Shown here piece by piece: positions 34,595-46,700 of a stretch of DNA of 64,000 bases. The notes beneath the pieces are model-generated. The model did no database searches. It worked only from the letters and a program-made list of their open reading frames with translations, and was not told the DNA's origin. Both the position numbers and the translations under genes were made by a program. The first letter of the stretch is position 1. Each line of letters begins with the position of its first letter. Origin of the DNA: Neofusicoccum parvum (taxonomy: Eukaryota; Ascomycota; Dothideomycetes; Botryosphaeriales; Botryosphaeriaceae); NCBI GenBank assembly GCA_020912385.1, contig CP087208.1, forward strand, positions 620,001 through 684,000, in the 5' to 3' direction.

Positions 34595-35901
34595 TTCCAC
34601 CCGAGTGCGCGCCAGGAATGCGCGCGTCTAAATGTCCATGGAGTGGGAGACGGTGGTGGTGGAGTTGCGACAGCTCCGGAGCTTCACCTGGAAAACAATG
34701 CGCCTTGACGCGCGCTGCGCGGAGCGGCGCGGCCACCACTTTCCACCCGCGCCAAGACATGCTCCCGCCAGACCACCGTACCGCGCCGTGACGCTTTCAT
34801 CTACGCGCTTCACAATCCAAACCGCTCTGGGATTTGTTCGCCGTCACCACCCAGGTCAATCATGTGTTAATTTCAAGGGTGGGATACTCGGTTTTTCTAT
34901 ACACAGGTCACACCTGTCATGTAAACATCCCTACCCTGCTACCTAATCATCGGAAACTGTTCACGTTGAATTGGCACGGCGTACTTCTAACAAGTAGTAA
35001 GACATTGTTGCTGAGTGTATCCAGAGTAAGAGGAGATGCTATGAGACACTCTAGAACCAAAACAAAGCAATGCAATTCACTGCCATTTCGCCTGCTCTAG
35101 AAGCACGAACTGCTGAATAGAAGAGCAGGACAATCCATCATCAGGCTAGGCCAACAGAGAGTCAGGCAGAAAGCTCCTCATCAGCTCCACTGACATTTCT
35201 TTTCCCATGTGAGGACCCATCACAGTGCGACGAAGTCCCTTCAGATTCAGAGTCGATCTCATTCTCCGAGGCTATATGCATGGGATCTGTACAACGTGAA
35301 CCGCACAGACCTCCGCCTGTTCATCAACAAATGGCTACGAATCTGTAGGGGTTTGTTGAGGATGGTCGCTCCGTGGTCAAAACAAGAACTGTTGTAACAA
35401 GACGGTCTGGCAAGGATAGAGAAGTCGCGGGCTGACAAGTTGATATGAAAGCATTTTGCTACAAAAAACATACGCTTGAAATGAGAAAGGATACTACGTT
35501 TAAACCACATAAACACCATGAAACTTCAGGAAGGCGCTGGCCGTAATGACGTGATTGCTTTTTTTCTTTTTCATATACGACTGCAAAGATATATTCCTTG
35601 TGCTCTTCAGCGAGAGTCGGTCGGCAGCCATAGACCTTTTAAACGTATTCCCGCGACTCTGCCCCTCAATGGCATGCTTCTCTAAGATCCGGTGGATATC
35701 AATAAGCCATTAAGTCAGCGGGTTCTTCTCCTTCTTTCTCCCACACAGCAAGTGGAGAAAGCACATCTCAAGACGTGCGGGGCCTTGAAACTTTTGTCTC
35801 AATACCGCACGTTCGACTCGACGTCTCCACAAACGACACTGGAGACCAATATCTCAGGACCGGATAGAGTCTCGTAATCCGTCCACCACATTTCCAAGCA
35901 T
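34595..35901. other. Intergenic
   Basis: Upstream of NUP188 and downstream of the DUF202 gene, both on the minus strand. Moderately AT-rich at 34850-35600. No gene, repeat or RNA seen. Confidence 0.6.
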
Positions 35902-37177
35902 TCACCTTCGCTCAAATGCCTTCGGCGCTACGACCAGCACAACCACCAAACTGCTCACGATGAGCGCGCCAGCAATGGCACTGACCAGCGCGATAGAGCC
36001 CCTACTAGCTGGGAACTTTCCGCGGATGACGTAGTGCTGGGATTCGAAGTAGCGGTGGAAGCCGATGAAGAGGATGACGATCGAGATGGCAATGAAGGTC
36101 GCGCCGAGAGGCTTGCCAACGTGGCGCAGACGCTCGTGTTGATCACCGTTGTCGTCCCCGGGTGCAATGGAGGTGTTGAGCCGGAAGAGCTGCGTCACGG
36201 CGATGCCAATGCTGGCGAAAGAGAGGGATGTACGGAGCCAGGCGAGGAATGTGCGTTCTAGAAGTAGTTAGCACAAGGGAACCTTCAAAAAAGACCAAAA
36301 AGGTCGGGGTTATTTTCTCCCTCGTGGGTAGAAGTCCATTCTTGCTGGCGAAGTGACGGACTGAGCACTGGAAGGGAGGATGAAACAGAAAAAGAAAAGC
36401 CGCCAACATACCTAGCGCCAAATGATCTCTTGCAACACTGCCCTTATTCTCCAACTCTACGCTCCCATACTTCTCCGCAAACCTCTTCCACCACCCCTCC
36501 TCATTCTCCGCCCCATGCAGATCCACATCCCCATTACCCAGCGCTCCATCCCGTCCATGAGGTTCGCTTGCCCTCCTCCTGCTCCTCACACTCGACGCAT
36601 AGCTACTCAACCCACTCGTCCCATTCGCCGCGCCATTCGTATTGTACGCCCTCTGGCCAACACCGTTCCTGTCCGCGCCCAGTATGCCCGTCGTTTCGTC
36701 GGCGCTACTCGTACCCGGATCCGTAGCGTTTCCGTCATGCTTCCGTTCGTCCATCGCCACCTGTCTCGCAGCCGACCACCTGCGCTCCATCTCCGCAACG
36801 CCGGGGATGGCGGCGCTCTCAGCGGCACCAAAACCGCCGCCGGGCCGGCGGCTAGGCGAGTACGAGACGGTGTCGTTGAAGCTCACACTGAGGTTGCTGG
36901 AGCGGCGGGAAGGCGGGAAATCGATAGCAGAGACGTCTGCGGCGGAGCTGGGTGTCGGGCCCGGCGATTGGGCCTGTTGTTGTTGTTGTGGTGGTGGTGG
37001 TGGTTGCTGCCGCTGGGTCTTCGCGGGCAGCGGGCGAGACTTTGCGTTCTCCGCGGAAGAGGCGGAGGAAGACGAAGAGGAGGAGGAGGACGAGGCGGAT
37101 GCAGGGCGACGGTCTGCCTCGGGACCGGTAGAGACGGCGCCCTCATCCTTGGATGTGTGTTTCCAGAATGGCGCCAT
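35902..37177 (-). CDS. DUF202-domain membrane protein with disordered N-terminus
   Basis: 373 residues from two exons: 37177..36412 and 36257..35902. The 154-base intron falls exactly in the conserved LALERTFLAWLRTSL segment and its removal restores it, which confirms the join. The C-terminal 120 residues are the DUF202 (YidH-like) domain with three helices: SFASIGIAVTQLF, FIAISIVILFIGFHRYF, and ALVSAIAGALIVSSLVVVLVV. The first 240 residues are low complexity with Ser runs, Pro runs and a short Gln run. Fungal members are uncharacterised; the related VTC1 fold suggests a vacuolar or endomembrane site. Domain call firm, role unknown. Confidence 0.9.
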
Positions 37178-38009
37178 TGTTGGGACAAGGCTTGGCCTCC
37201 GCTGTTAACCTCGCGTCCGTTCTTGGACGGATTCGACCCGTGTCGTAGAGCAGGCACGAGCGTAAAGCCGCCTTCCGCACAATCTCTTAGGTTATTGCGT
37301 TTTGGGAGCTAGTGATGGCGGCGGCCCAGGGTCCGACCCTACTCACCCGACTCAGGTCGGTCACAAGCAAGCAGCCAGAGCTTACCCCGGCGGGGAACTC
37401 GTGACAAGCGAAGCTCGGGCCCTGCAAGAGCGATGCGCGGGCGGATCAGTGGAGTCCTGCAGCTGCATCGGGTCGTTATTTGGGGTTGATAAGGACGGTA
37501 GGGCTGCGAAGAATGGCGGAAGGCATACCTGAGGTCTCGTTGGCCGCGGCGGCGTCGCTACAGTTCCCGTCATTCGAGGGCTGGGTGACGTGCTCTTCGT
37601 CCCGCGTGCCGAGCTCGAAATGTGGGCTGCCACACCCCTGCAGCCGCTTGTTGCCTAATCCTGCCTGATCGCCCCGAGCACCTTGTCAGACTTCAACACT
37701 TGCCAGATGCAGCCGTGTCCTTGCATCTTCCCCATGCATGTCTTCGGAGATTTTATTATTGCCGGCTATCTTGCCTTTCATGCATGTCCTATCGCACCAG
37801 CCAATCCGTCGCATCTTTTTTCCCCCTGCCCGAAAACATGCATGCAGCCCCAGAGCTATGTTTCGCAGTTCCCTTCTTCCGTGATATCGCAGCTGCCGTG
37901 CCTTCTAGTCTCGTGAATGTCCCCGTCATTCGCGCATCAATTGCATGAGAAAATTTGGTATCTTTGAGCTCGTTTGAAGAGCTGGTCTTGCCTCCGTCTT
38001 ACGGCCGTC
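37178..38009. other. Intergenic
   Basis: Upstream of the DUF202 gene and downstream of DBP5. ATGCAT words are frequent at 37730-37850. No gene seen. Confidence 0.6.
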
Positions 38010-39645
38010 TTACGACGTCATCTCCTGGGTCGACTTGCCAGCACGCGAGCTCTTGATGACCTTCTTAATGATCTCCTCCACCTGGTCCCAATCCCTCGTG
38101 TCCAGCGGCATGAGCTCGGTATTATAGTACTTGGCGATGTCCGAAAGGTTCGACCAGCTCTTCTTATCGTGGATGAAGCTGATCGCGACACCGACACGGC
38201 CGAAGCGTCCAGTACGACCGATACGGTGAAGGTACGTCTCCGGGTCAGGGGCACCGTTGGCCATCTCGGGAATGTCCTGTGAATGTGAGCCAAGAGTTTG
38301 GACGCAAAGACAACCAAGTACGTACGTAGTTGATAACCATAGTAACGGACTGCACATCAATACCACGAGCAAGCACGTTCGTGGTGATGAGAACCTTGGC
38401 TTCTCCCTTCCGGAACCTATCGATAATCAGGTCACGCTCAGGGCCCTCCAAGGCACCAGAAAGCTGAGCGACCTTGTGGCCTTCGGCGCTCATGCGCTGC
38501 TCAAGCGCTGCAGCAGTGTCACGGCGCTGTGTAAGACGTCAGTAAAGGAATACATTCCCTTGGCTTTGTAGGCAGTATTCACCTTGACGAAGATGATGGA
38601 CGATGCGATGGTCATGAGGCCATAGAATTGCAGCAGAACGCGGAACTTGTCCTCTTCGCCTTCAGCATCGAGATAGAACTGCTTGATGCCTTCAACTGTG
38701 AGTTCTTCGTGTTTGAGAGTAAGCTGGTTGGCGTCCGGCGCGAAGGACTTTGCGTAGCGGACAACCTCGTCGGGGAAGGTGGCGGAAAAGAGGACGACCT
38801 GGGTCTCCTTGGGCAAGAGCCTGTGAAGGTGTTAGCTGTAGCGAACGTCCACGAATGAATTCACGCACATCTTGACCCTCTTGCACTGATCTCCAAGACC
38901 CTGCTGATCCAGCATGTTGTCGGCCTCGTCCAGCACAAGAACCTTGATGCCGCGTGCGTCTAACAGCCTCCTCCTGATCATATCCATGACGGTACCAGGT
39001 GTACCCACGATGACCTGGCCCTCAAACTTCTGGCCGCGCCGACTCGGGTCAGGAATCGCAGCTGTGACCACAAGACCGGTCATGTACTTGCCCATCTCCT
39101 GAACCACACCCAGAATCTGCCGTGCCAATTCGCGACTGGGAGCGAGAACGAGAGCTTGGGGGGCCGTGGTCGACAGGTCGACGCGGCTCAGCATGTTCAG
39201 AGTGAAAGCTGCGGTCTTGCCAGTGCCCGACTGCGACTGGCCGATGAGGTTGTGCGGAGGGTCTAGCAGAAGAAGCGGAAGAGCCTTCTCCTGAATCTTG
39301 GACGGCTTTTGGAAGCGCATGCCGTACAGGCCTTTGAGGATCTCGGGCTTCCTAATCGTAGCAAAGGCCAATTAGTATATTCCGCCGCATGGCGAGATCA
39401 GCTATGAGTGTAGCGTACAAATTCAAGTCCTCGAACGTCTTAGCGGAGAAGAGTGGGTTGTTCGGGTCGGCCTGCAAGTCTGCTAGCTTGACTTCGACAT
39501 CGTACTCCGGCTCTTGGAGGCCACCACCGCCGCCGGTGGTAGGCGTTGCGCCATCGTTCTGGGCATCTGCGACCTCGGCGACCTCGGCGGCAGGCTCCTC
39601 TGCGGTGATGCGGCTCTCGAGTGAGGGTGCGGCGTCGTCAGACAT
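38010..39645 (-). CDS. DBP5: ATP-dependent RNA helicase Dbp5 (Rat8)
   Basis: DEAD-box helicase that remodels mRNPs at the cytoplasmic face of the nuclear pore during mRNA export, working with Gle1 and Nup159. 471 residues, five exons: 39645..39419, 39351..38869, 38820..38583, 38526..38326, 38276..38010. Motifs in order: Q motif [10 protein letters not shown], motif I SQSGTGKT, Ia PSRELARQ, Ib GTPGT, DEAD in [12 protein letters not shown] in [36 protein letters not shown]. The N-terminal 80 residues are acidic and end in [12 protein letters not shown], the usual Dbp5 lead-in. All four introns are 49-67 bases with GT-AG ends. NUP188, the other pore-related gene, lies 3.4 kb away. Confidence 0.96.
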
Positions 39646-40126
39646 GATGAGGGGTAGTAATGTGTCTGGCGGGGCGAAGTTATTGTCTGAGAATTGGGTT
39701 GGACGTGTCGCAGACAAAGAGGGTTGATTCGCAGGGTCTGACGCAGCGCAGGACGGGCGCGAGTCTGTGCTTCGCGCGGCGGAAAAAGGTTGGGCGGGTG
39801 AGCGGGCGCGCTGGTGAACGTGAAGCTGGGCGGAGGTGACGCGGGGCAGAAACGCCTGTGATGTTCCTAGGCGGCGGCGGCGCGTCTCAAGCAGGGCAGG
39901 CGGCAGCTTCCAGCGGATAAAAACGTTTGTCCGCGCTGCGCCTCAGCCCTCAGCCCTTCGATGTGCGCCAAATCCCGGCGAGCTGCCTGAACGTCGTCAG
40001 TCACCCCGCCAATCCACGCAGGGGCCCTCTATCTCCATTGCGGCCCAGCACCAGCCTCAACGCCCTCCTCCACCACTCTCACATGCACATTCGCGCCTAC
40101 CCTCCCCCAGGCTGGCCTGAGCAAAC
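39646..40126. other. Divergent promoter region, DBP5 and BZZ1
   Basis: 481 GC-rich bases between divergent start codons, probably serving both genes. No TATA box is evident. No gene seen. Confidence 0.6.
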
Positions 40127-42729
40127 ATGGCGGACATAGACATTAACCCACAATTTGGCGCTGAGCTCAAGGTACCTCCCCGTTCCTGCCGCGCATCTGT
40201 GCTGCGCGCATCGGCTGACGTACGTTCGGACAGGATGGCTTCAAGCCGGTTAACGCTTGGGTGCGTACGCCGCCGCTCCCCTACCGCGCGGAACCACTGG
40301 AACGCATAAAGACCACCTCGGGGGCCGATATTGCAGGGCAAGCAGCCGCTAACGGGCACGCGCTTTAGGTTGCGAACGGGATTACCTGGCTGGACGAGAT
40401 CCAGCAGTTCTACCGGGAGCGCAGCGCTATAGAGAAAGAGTACTCGGGAAAGCTGAGCGCGCTGGCTAAGAAGTACTTCGAGAAGAAGGCACGCAAGTCC
40501 AGTACTCTGAGCGTGGGCGAGAACCCTACCGTCACCCCGGGTTCGCTGGAATGGTACGCGTCTCCGTCGCATCCGAGCGCGCAAGGACACCGGTGAAGAC
40601 TGACTCCTCGCGACAGCGCCTCCATGACCACATGGCAAGTCCAGCTCACCACCCTCGAGAACCGCGCGACCGAGCACGAGCAATTCTCCCAGCAACTCGT
40701 CACCAACCTCGCCGAACCCCTTAAGCAGCTCGCTGCCCGCTACGAGGAACTGCGCAAATACCATGGCGACTATGCGGGCAAATTGGAGAAAGAGCGGGAC
40801 TCTCAATACAGCGACCTCAAGAAGATGAAGGGCAAGTACGACAATGCCTGTCAGGAGGTAGAGAATCGCCGGAAGAAGTCGGACGGTGCTTTTGATCACG
40901 GAAAGGCAAAGGCACGTGCTGCCTTTGAACAGCAGCAGGCCGACATGAAGAACGCAAAGGTTGGTTTTTGGAGCAGCCTTGCGTCGCGGATTATGCTGAC
41001 TGCGTGCCAGAGCACTTATATTATCGGCATCAATGTAACAAATAAGCAAAAGGAGAGGTACTACCACGAGTATGTTCCTGAGCTTCTTGATGTAAGTCTG
41101 CAGGAGCCTCGGATCAGGAATCCGCCCTACCTAGAGTTGATCTTAACGGATTGCAGAGTTTGCAAGATCTTTCCGAGACTCGTGTCGCTAAGCTGAACCA
41201 TATCTGGTCCCTGGCTGCCCAAATTGAGACTTCCACGCTTGCGCGAAGCACAGAATTCCTGAACCACCTGGCTTCCGAAATTCCGCGCAATAACCCCAAG
41301 CTAGACTCCATGATGTTTGTCAGGCACAATGTGGCGGATTGGCAAGACCCGCCTGACTTTGTCTTCGAACCGAGCCCTGTCTGGCACGATGATGATACCA
41401 TCCCTGCCGATGAAACGACAAAGATCTTCCTAACGAATATTTTGACGAAGAGCAAGGGTTCGCTAGGAGAGTTGAAGCGTCAAGTCGACACGAAGCAAAG
41501 AGAAGTCGAGAACGCAAGGAAAGCACGGCAGCTCATCCGTGAAGGCAAAGATAAGCGGGACGAAGTGGAATGCGTCCGCGCTATCTTTTCTCTACAAGAG
41601 CAAACACATGAGCTACAACGACAGAAAACTACTGCCGAAGTGGAAGTCGAGACTATCACAACTGCCGTGGGTGATGTTAGCATCGGAGCGCGGAACCACA
41701 ATTTCAAAGCTCAGACTTTCAAGATTCCAACGAACTGCGATCACTGTGGCGATCGCATCTGGGGCTTGTCAGCCAAGGGATTCGACTGCCAAGATTGCGG
41801 TTACACTTGTCACAGCAAGTGCGAGATGAAGGTGCCGGCGGACTGTCCGGGTGAAATGAGCAAGGAAGAAAAGAAAAAGCTCAAGGCTCGTAGACAAGAA
41901 GACGCAAAGGCTTCGACAGCGAGCCTGGGCGCTACAGACTCACAGTCCGACTTGCCCCAACTCAGCCGGAGTGATACCGTTAACTCCATGAACACACTCA
42001 GCTCCGGCTACTCTGCAACAGCACATAGGTCCATATCAGGAACTGCTGAAGCTGCTGAAGAGAAGAAGCCCGAGAAGAAGAGCTCCCTACCCGCCATACG
42101 GAAGAACCGCATCATGGCACCGCCTCCAGCGCAGTACGTCAAGTCTTCCGATGGTGATGGAGGTGCCAATGGCGACAGCCACAAGAGCAATGAACCGAAG
42201 GGTAAGATGGTTTATCCGTACCAGGCCACGGGTGAGGGCGAGATCTCTGTGGACGATGGAAAGGAGGTCGCTATTTTGGAACCAGACGGTAAGGAGGCCA
42301 AATCCGCGCAGACTGGATTGAAATTTGTGCATGCAGCCAACTAACGACCCTACAGATGGATCTGGCTGGATAAAGGTCCGCGCCGGCCACGAAGAAGGCC
42401 TGGTTCCTGCGAGCTACGTCGAAGCGTTGCCTGCATCTCCTGTGCGTCCGAGCTCCACGTACTCGAACTCCACAGCTTCGATTGCAGACAGTATCGCCGC
42501 TGTGGCAGGAAAGAAGAAGGGCCCAGCTGTCGCGCCGAAGAGAGGTGCGAAGAAGCTCAAGTATGCGGAGGCACTGTACGACTACGAAGCACGCAGCGAT
42601 GCCGAGCACACGATCGTGGAAGGCGAGCGCTTTGTGCTGATCAACAAGGATGCCGGTGACGGATGGGCAGACGTCGAGAAGGGCGGCCTCACGAAGAGTG
42701 TGCCGGCGAATTATATCCAGGAGGTCTGA
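40127..42729 (+). CDS. BZZ1: BZZ1-type F-BAR / C1 / SH3-SH3 endocytic actin regulator
   Basis: 728 residues in seven exons: 40127..40171, 40234..40260 (27 bases), 40369..40553, 40617..40959, 41011..41091, 41157..42288, 42356..42729. The F-BAR domain covers about residues 5-300 (NGITWLDEIQQFYRERSAIEKEY; later INVTNKQKERYYHEYVPELLD). A C1 zinc finger follows at about 408-457 (HNFKAQTF, CDHCG, CQDCGYTCHSKC). Two SH3 domains end the protein, at about 573-630 (VYPYQATGEGEISV, then GLVPASYVEAL across the last intron) and 673-728 (ALYDYEARSDAE, DGWADV, VPANYIQEV). Yeast Bzz1 binds Las17/WASP and drives Arp2/3 actin assembly during endocytosis. ARP2 starts 400 bases downstream on the same strand. Confidence 0.95.
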
Positions 42730-43130
42730 AAATGCACGCGGAGTGAGAAGACGGCGGGCAGCTGTCTTGGAAAGTTGACATTGGCACGGCGTTTTCGGGG
42801 CATGCAAATTGCGGACACCATTCTTGAACATCGATGCATTTCTAGTTCCCTAGGAGTTTTCCTGTTGTCTATCCCATCAATAGAGTACATACATCGCAAG
42901 CAAAGTGAGGTAAAGCAGCGCAGCCAAGTGACGATGCACCGCCCCACTACGCGCCTCATTACCCCGGATGAAGGAAAGGCCGAAGTCAGCCCAGCCACGA
43001 CTCCCGACAACGTCAACCCCCCCGGGCCCCGCCAGGCACTCATCCCGCCATCTGCCACCCCCGTGCCCACCACCATTCGCTCCAACCAAGCTCTCACCTC
43101 CGCTGGTCTTCGGTCGCTCTCTGAGATAAA
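42730..43130. other. BZZ1-ARP2 spacer
   Basis: 401 bases that must hold the BZZ1 terminator and the ARP2 promoter. No gene seen. Confidence 0.6.
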
Positions 43131-44653
43131 ATGGCGGAGGTTCCGATCGGTATGCAAGCTCCCCCGAGCTCCTCAGGGACCCCGCTGACGCGAGCCCAAC
43201 CGCAGTGCTGGATGGCGGAACCGGCTTCCTCAAGGCTGGCTATGCCGGACAGGTCCGTTTGCCTCCTCCGCGAGCTCCGCATGCCGCCCGCCCAGCAGAC
43301 TGACCATTGTGCCCGCGCCGCAGAACTTCCCCGACCACCAATACCCCTCGATAGTCGGCCGCCCGATCCTCCGCTCCGAAGAACGCGAGGGCCTCGACAT
43401 ACAGCTAAAGGATATCATGTGCGGCGATGAGGCCGCCACCGCCCGGTCAATGCTACAGATTACATACCCCGTATGGTGCCCGTCCCCGCGAGCTTGGAAG
43501 GAGCTCCCCTGAGCGCGGTGGCTCGCCAGCATGCCCGACCCTGTGCTGACTTGGCATTCGCCTGCAATAGATGGAGAACGGTATCGTGAAGCGATGGGAC
43601 GACATGCAGCACCTGTGGGACTACACGTTCTTCGAGAAGATGAAGGTCGACCCGACCGGCCGCAAGATTCTCCTCACCGAGCCGCCCATGAACCCCCTTA
43701 AGAACCGCGAGCAGATGGCCGAGGTCATGTTCGAGCGCTACAACTTCGGCGGCGTGTACGTTGCCATCCAGGCCGTGCTGGCGCTGTACGCCCAGGGCCT
43801 GTCGTCGGGCGTCGTCGTGGACTCGGGCGACGGTGTCACGCACATCGTGCCCGTCTACGAGAGCACCGTGCTGAACCACCTCACGCGGCGGTTGGACGTT
43901 GCCGGCAGAGACGTCACGAGGAACCTGATCGCGCTGCTGCTGCGGAGAGGCTATGCGCTCAACCGTACCGCCGACTTCGAGACCGTGCGCCAGATCAAGG
44001 AGAAGCTGTGCTACGTCTCGTACGACTTGGAGCTGGACCAGCGCCTCAGCGAGGACACCACCGTGCTCGTCGAGTCGTATACTCTTCCCGACGGCCGAGT
44101 CATCAGGGTCGGCAGCGAGCGCTTCGAGGCTCCCGAGTGCTTGTTCCAGCCGCATCTGGTCGATGTGGAGCAGCCCGGCATGGCCGAGTTCCTCTTCAAC
44201 ACCATCCAGGCCGCCGACGTCGACGTCAGGTCTGATCTCTACAAGGCTATCGTGCTGAGCGGTGGAAGCAGCATGTACCCGGGTCTGCCCAGCCGTTTGG
44301 AGAAGGAGCTGAAGCAGCTCTGGTTAACTAGGGTCCTTCAAGGCAACCCGGAGAGACTGAACGTGAGTTTCCTTAGACCCAACCCTCCGGATTGGTGGAA
44401 GAGGATGCTAACGATATGTCAATAGAAATTCAAGGTCCGCATCGAGGACCCGCCTAGGAGAAGGCACATGGTCTTCATCGGCGGTGCCGTCCTGGCTAAC
44501 ATTGTAAGGCCCCTTTTTTTTTTTCTCTATTTCCATGCTCTTGACAATGCTAACACGTTCTCGCAGATGTCGGACAAGGAGAGCATGTGGGTTACTAAGG
44601 CGGAATGGGAGGAGCAAGGCGCCCGTGCTTTGGAGAAGCTCGGCGGTAGATGA
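43131..44653 (+). CDS. ARP2: Actin-related protein 2 (Arp2/3 complex)
   Basis: 389 residues, the usual Arp2 size, in six exons: 43131..43149, 43206..43252, 43324..43470, 43571..44362, 44426..44503, 44567..44653. ATP-binding subunit of the Arp2/3 complex, which nucleates branched actin at endocytic patches. Phosphate-binding loop 1 is [15 protein letters not shown], slightly unlike actin's DNGSG as in all Arp2 proteins. Then come FPSIVGRP-like YPSIVGRPI, the [11 protein letters not shown] segment, phosphate loop 2 [16 protein letters not shown], the adenosine motif [19 protein letters not shown] and the C-terminal [12 protein letters not shown]. Exons 1 and 2 are only 19 and 47 bases and are placed by frame and by the family N-terminus MAEVPIVLDGG. 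Confidence 0.97.
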
Positions 44654-46650
44654 TGATGTCTATAAAGCCACCCGCAAGGGCAGAGCTGCTTTCACGCAGA
44701 AGTGCCACTTACAGCTTGAAGCGGTAGATGTCAAGACTAAAAGTCACTTGGGGAGGTCAGCACTTACAACACCATTAGTTTCTGAAATGAGATATCAATC
44801 AAACATCCGGAAACAGAAGGAGCAAAGAAAAGGTCCGCACCGGCTGACCAAAGTCTCACCGCGGAGTGACAGGTACCTGATGGCATGAAATCACAGCTAC
44901 AAGGGGCATTGCGAGTAGTCGAGTTTTCTCCTGCCCGTTGGCCATCAGGGATCACGACTAGCACCACCCTTGACAATCACAAGACCATCTCATCATTCCG
45001 ACGAGGCCGGCCGGATTTATTCTCTCAATGCCCGCAGATCCTGTTCTCAATGCCGCCGCTCGTCATCGTACGGCCGCGCCGGCCGAAGTCCGCGCCGCGG
45101 CCGCGTCCGCCTTCGATCCATTTCCCCCATCCCCCTCCAAACAATCCCTACACCCCGCATTTCGGGCGTCCTGGCGCGTGGCCTTCCTCCTCCACAACCC
45201 ATGTGGTTTGAGCCATGCGACTAAGGAAACACCATGCCTGACGGTTGCCTTGCATGCCTAGTAGCGGCCATGACGATCCACGCCCACACTCCGGCCACCC
45301 ACGTGAATGTCGGCAGGGCGATCCCCACCATGCCGTCTTCGACCCTAGGCCAGCCCGGTGCTTGCCTGGTACACTACCGGGGCGTTGTGAAACCAAACAG
45401 CCACCATCCAGAAACAACCGGGTCCCAGAGAACGCCCGGGTTCCGTAGCGAGTCCTTGCTCATCAATCAGAGAGATAACGATATGGCTGCAATGACTAGC
45501 TGCGACGGCAGTTGTTCCAGGTCAGGTGCTTATCATCAGAAACAAAACCCTCGATCGATGAGGGTACAGAAAAAAAATTCAATTCGAATAACAATAATAT
45601 AGGACACTTGACTTCCCGTGCCGTTTTGGGCTACCCCGCGTTTCCGTTGGACCCTGAATCTCTAGATGCTCGTGTCCCGTCTCTCTTGCTTTCGATCACT
45701 GCTGGCTCCCGTCCCACGACCCCCGATTTGCGCATCCGATGGCGCAAGGAAAGGGTCTGGGGATTAGAGTACGTGGGTTGGCGGTCGCAGGCACTTCTTC
45801 TCGTTAAGGCCGGCACGGGAAAGGAGAGGGCTGGACTTCTGCAAGCAGGCTGTTCGATCACCTTCTCCCCTCCCTCATCCCCGTCCAGGTCCCTGGACTC
45901 TCCCCTCGTTCCTGGCCCTCCCTTATCGCCGATGGGTCCTTATCGACGATGTGGATATTTGCTACGTTGGATCTTGCGTTCCTTCGGGCGAGCCGTCGTG
46001 TCGTCGAACGTTTGGCGGTTTGGAATTTCTTTTTTTTTTCGCCACAACGTCGGTCTGCTTCAGGCGGTGGGGGAAACGGGCAGGTGTTGTCGCGCGGCCC
46101 GCCCTGGCGCGTCGACGCAGTACCGTGGCTCCGCCATCTCCACCGCGCGTGCAGCAGATCAAAGAGACCTGTTTGACGTGCGCCGGCGCTTGGCGCGTTG
46201 GCAGCTGTACACCGTTGTTCGTGGAGCACGCGACTGCGGGAGGGACCTGTTGGATCGCAAGCGAACGGCGGTCGTGTACCAACAATTTTTCACACCGCTC
46301 TCTACTATCTCTGTGCTCCCGCTGTCTCACTCGCCCCGGTGAGCCCAAAGAAATTTTTGCCCCTCTCGTGTTGTTGAGGGTAAGGGGGAGATTGGAAGTC
46401 CCCTCCCGAGCCTGTTCCCTTGGCACTGTTTTCTCGTATGGAAATGAAAGAGCGAGGAGGGGTTTGCGGTTCTCGAACACCAAGTTCGCCATGCTACAAC
46501 CCAGCCCGATCTTGAAATCTCGAGTTTCTTCGAACAACTGGAAAACAGGATAATTCCACCACGAGCATACAGCTCCAGCGCGCCTGAATCGGCAGGACGT
46601 CTCCGCGCATGACTGAGTCGTCATTGTGCGTTTATCTGGCGTAGGTTTTC

Positions 46651-46700
46651 AGGGTCTTCAGAGGATTTATTGAGGGTCTTTGAGGGTCTTGAGGGGTCTT
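46651..46700. repeat. GAGGGTCTT short tandem repeat
   Basis: Four imperfect copies of a nine- to ten-base unit (GAGGGTCTT with small changes) in direct order. Confidence 0.8.
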
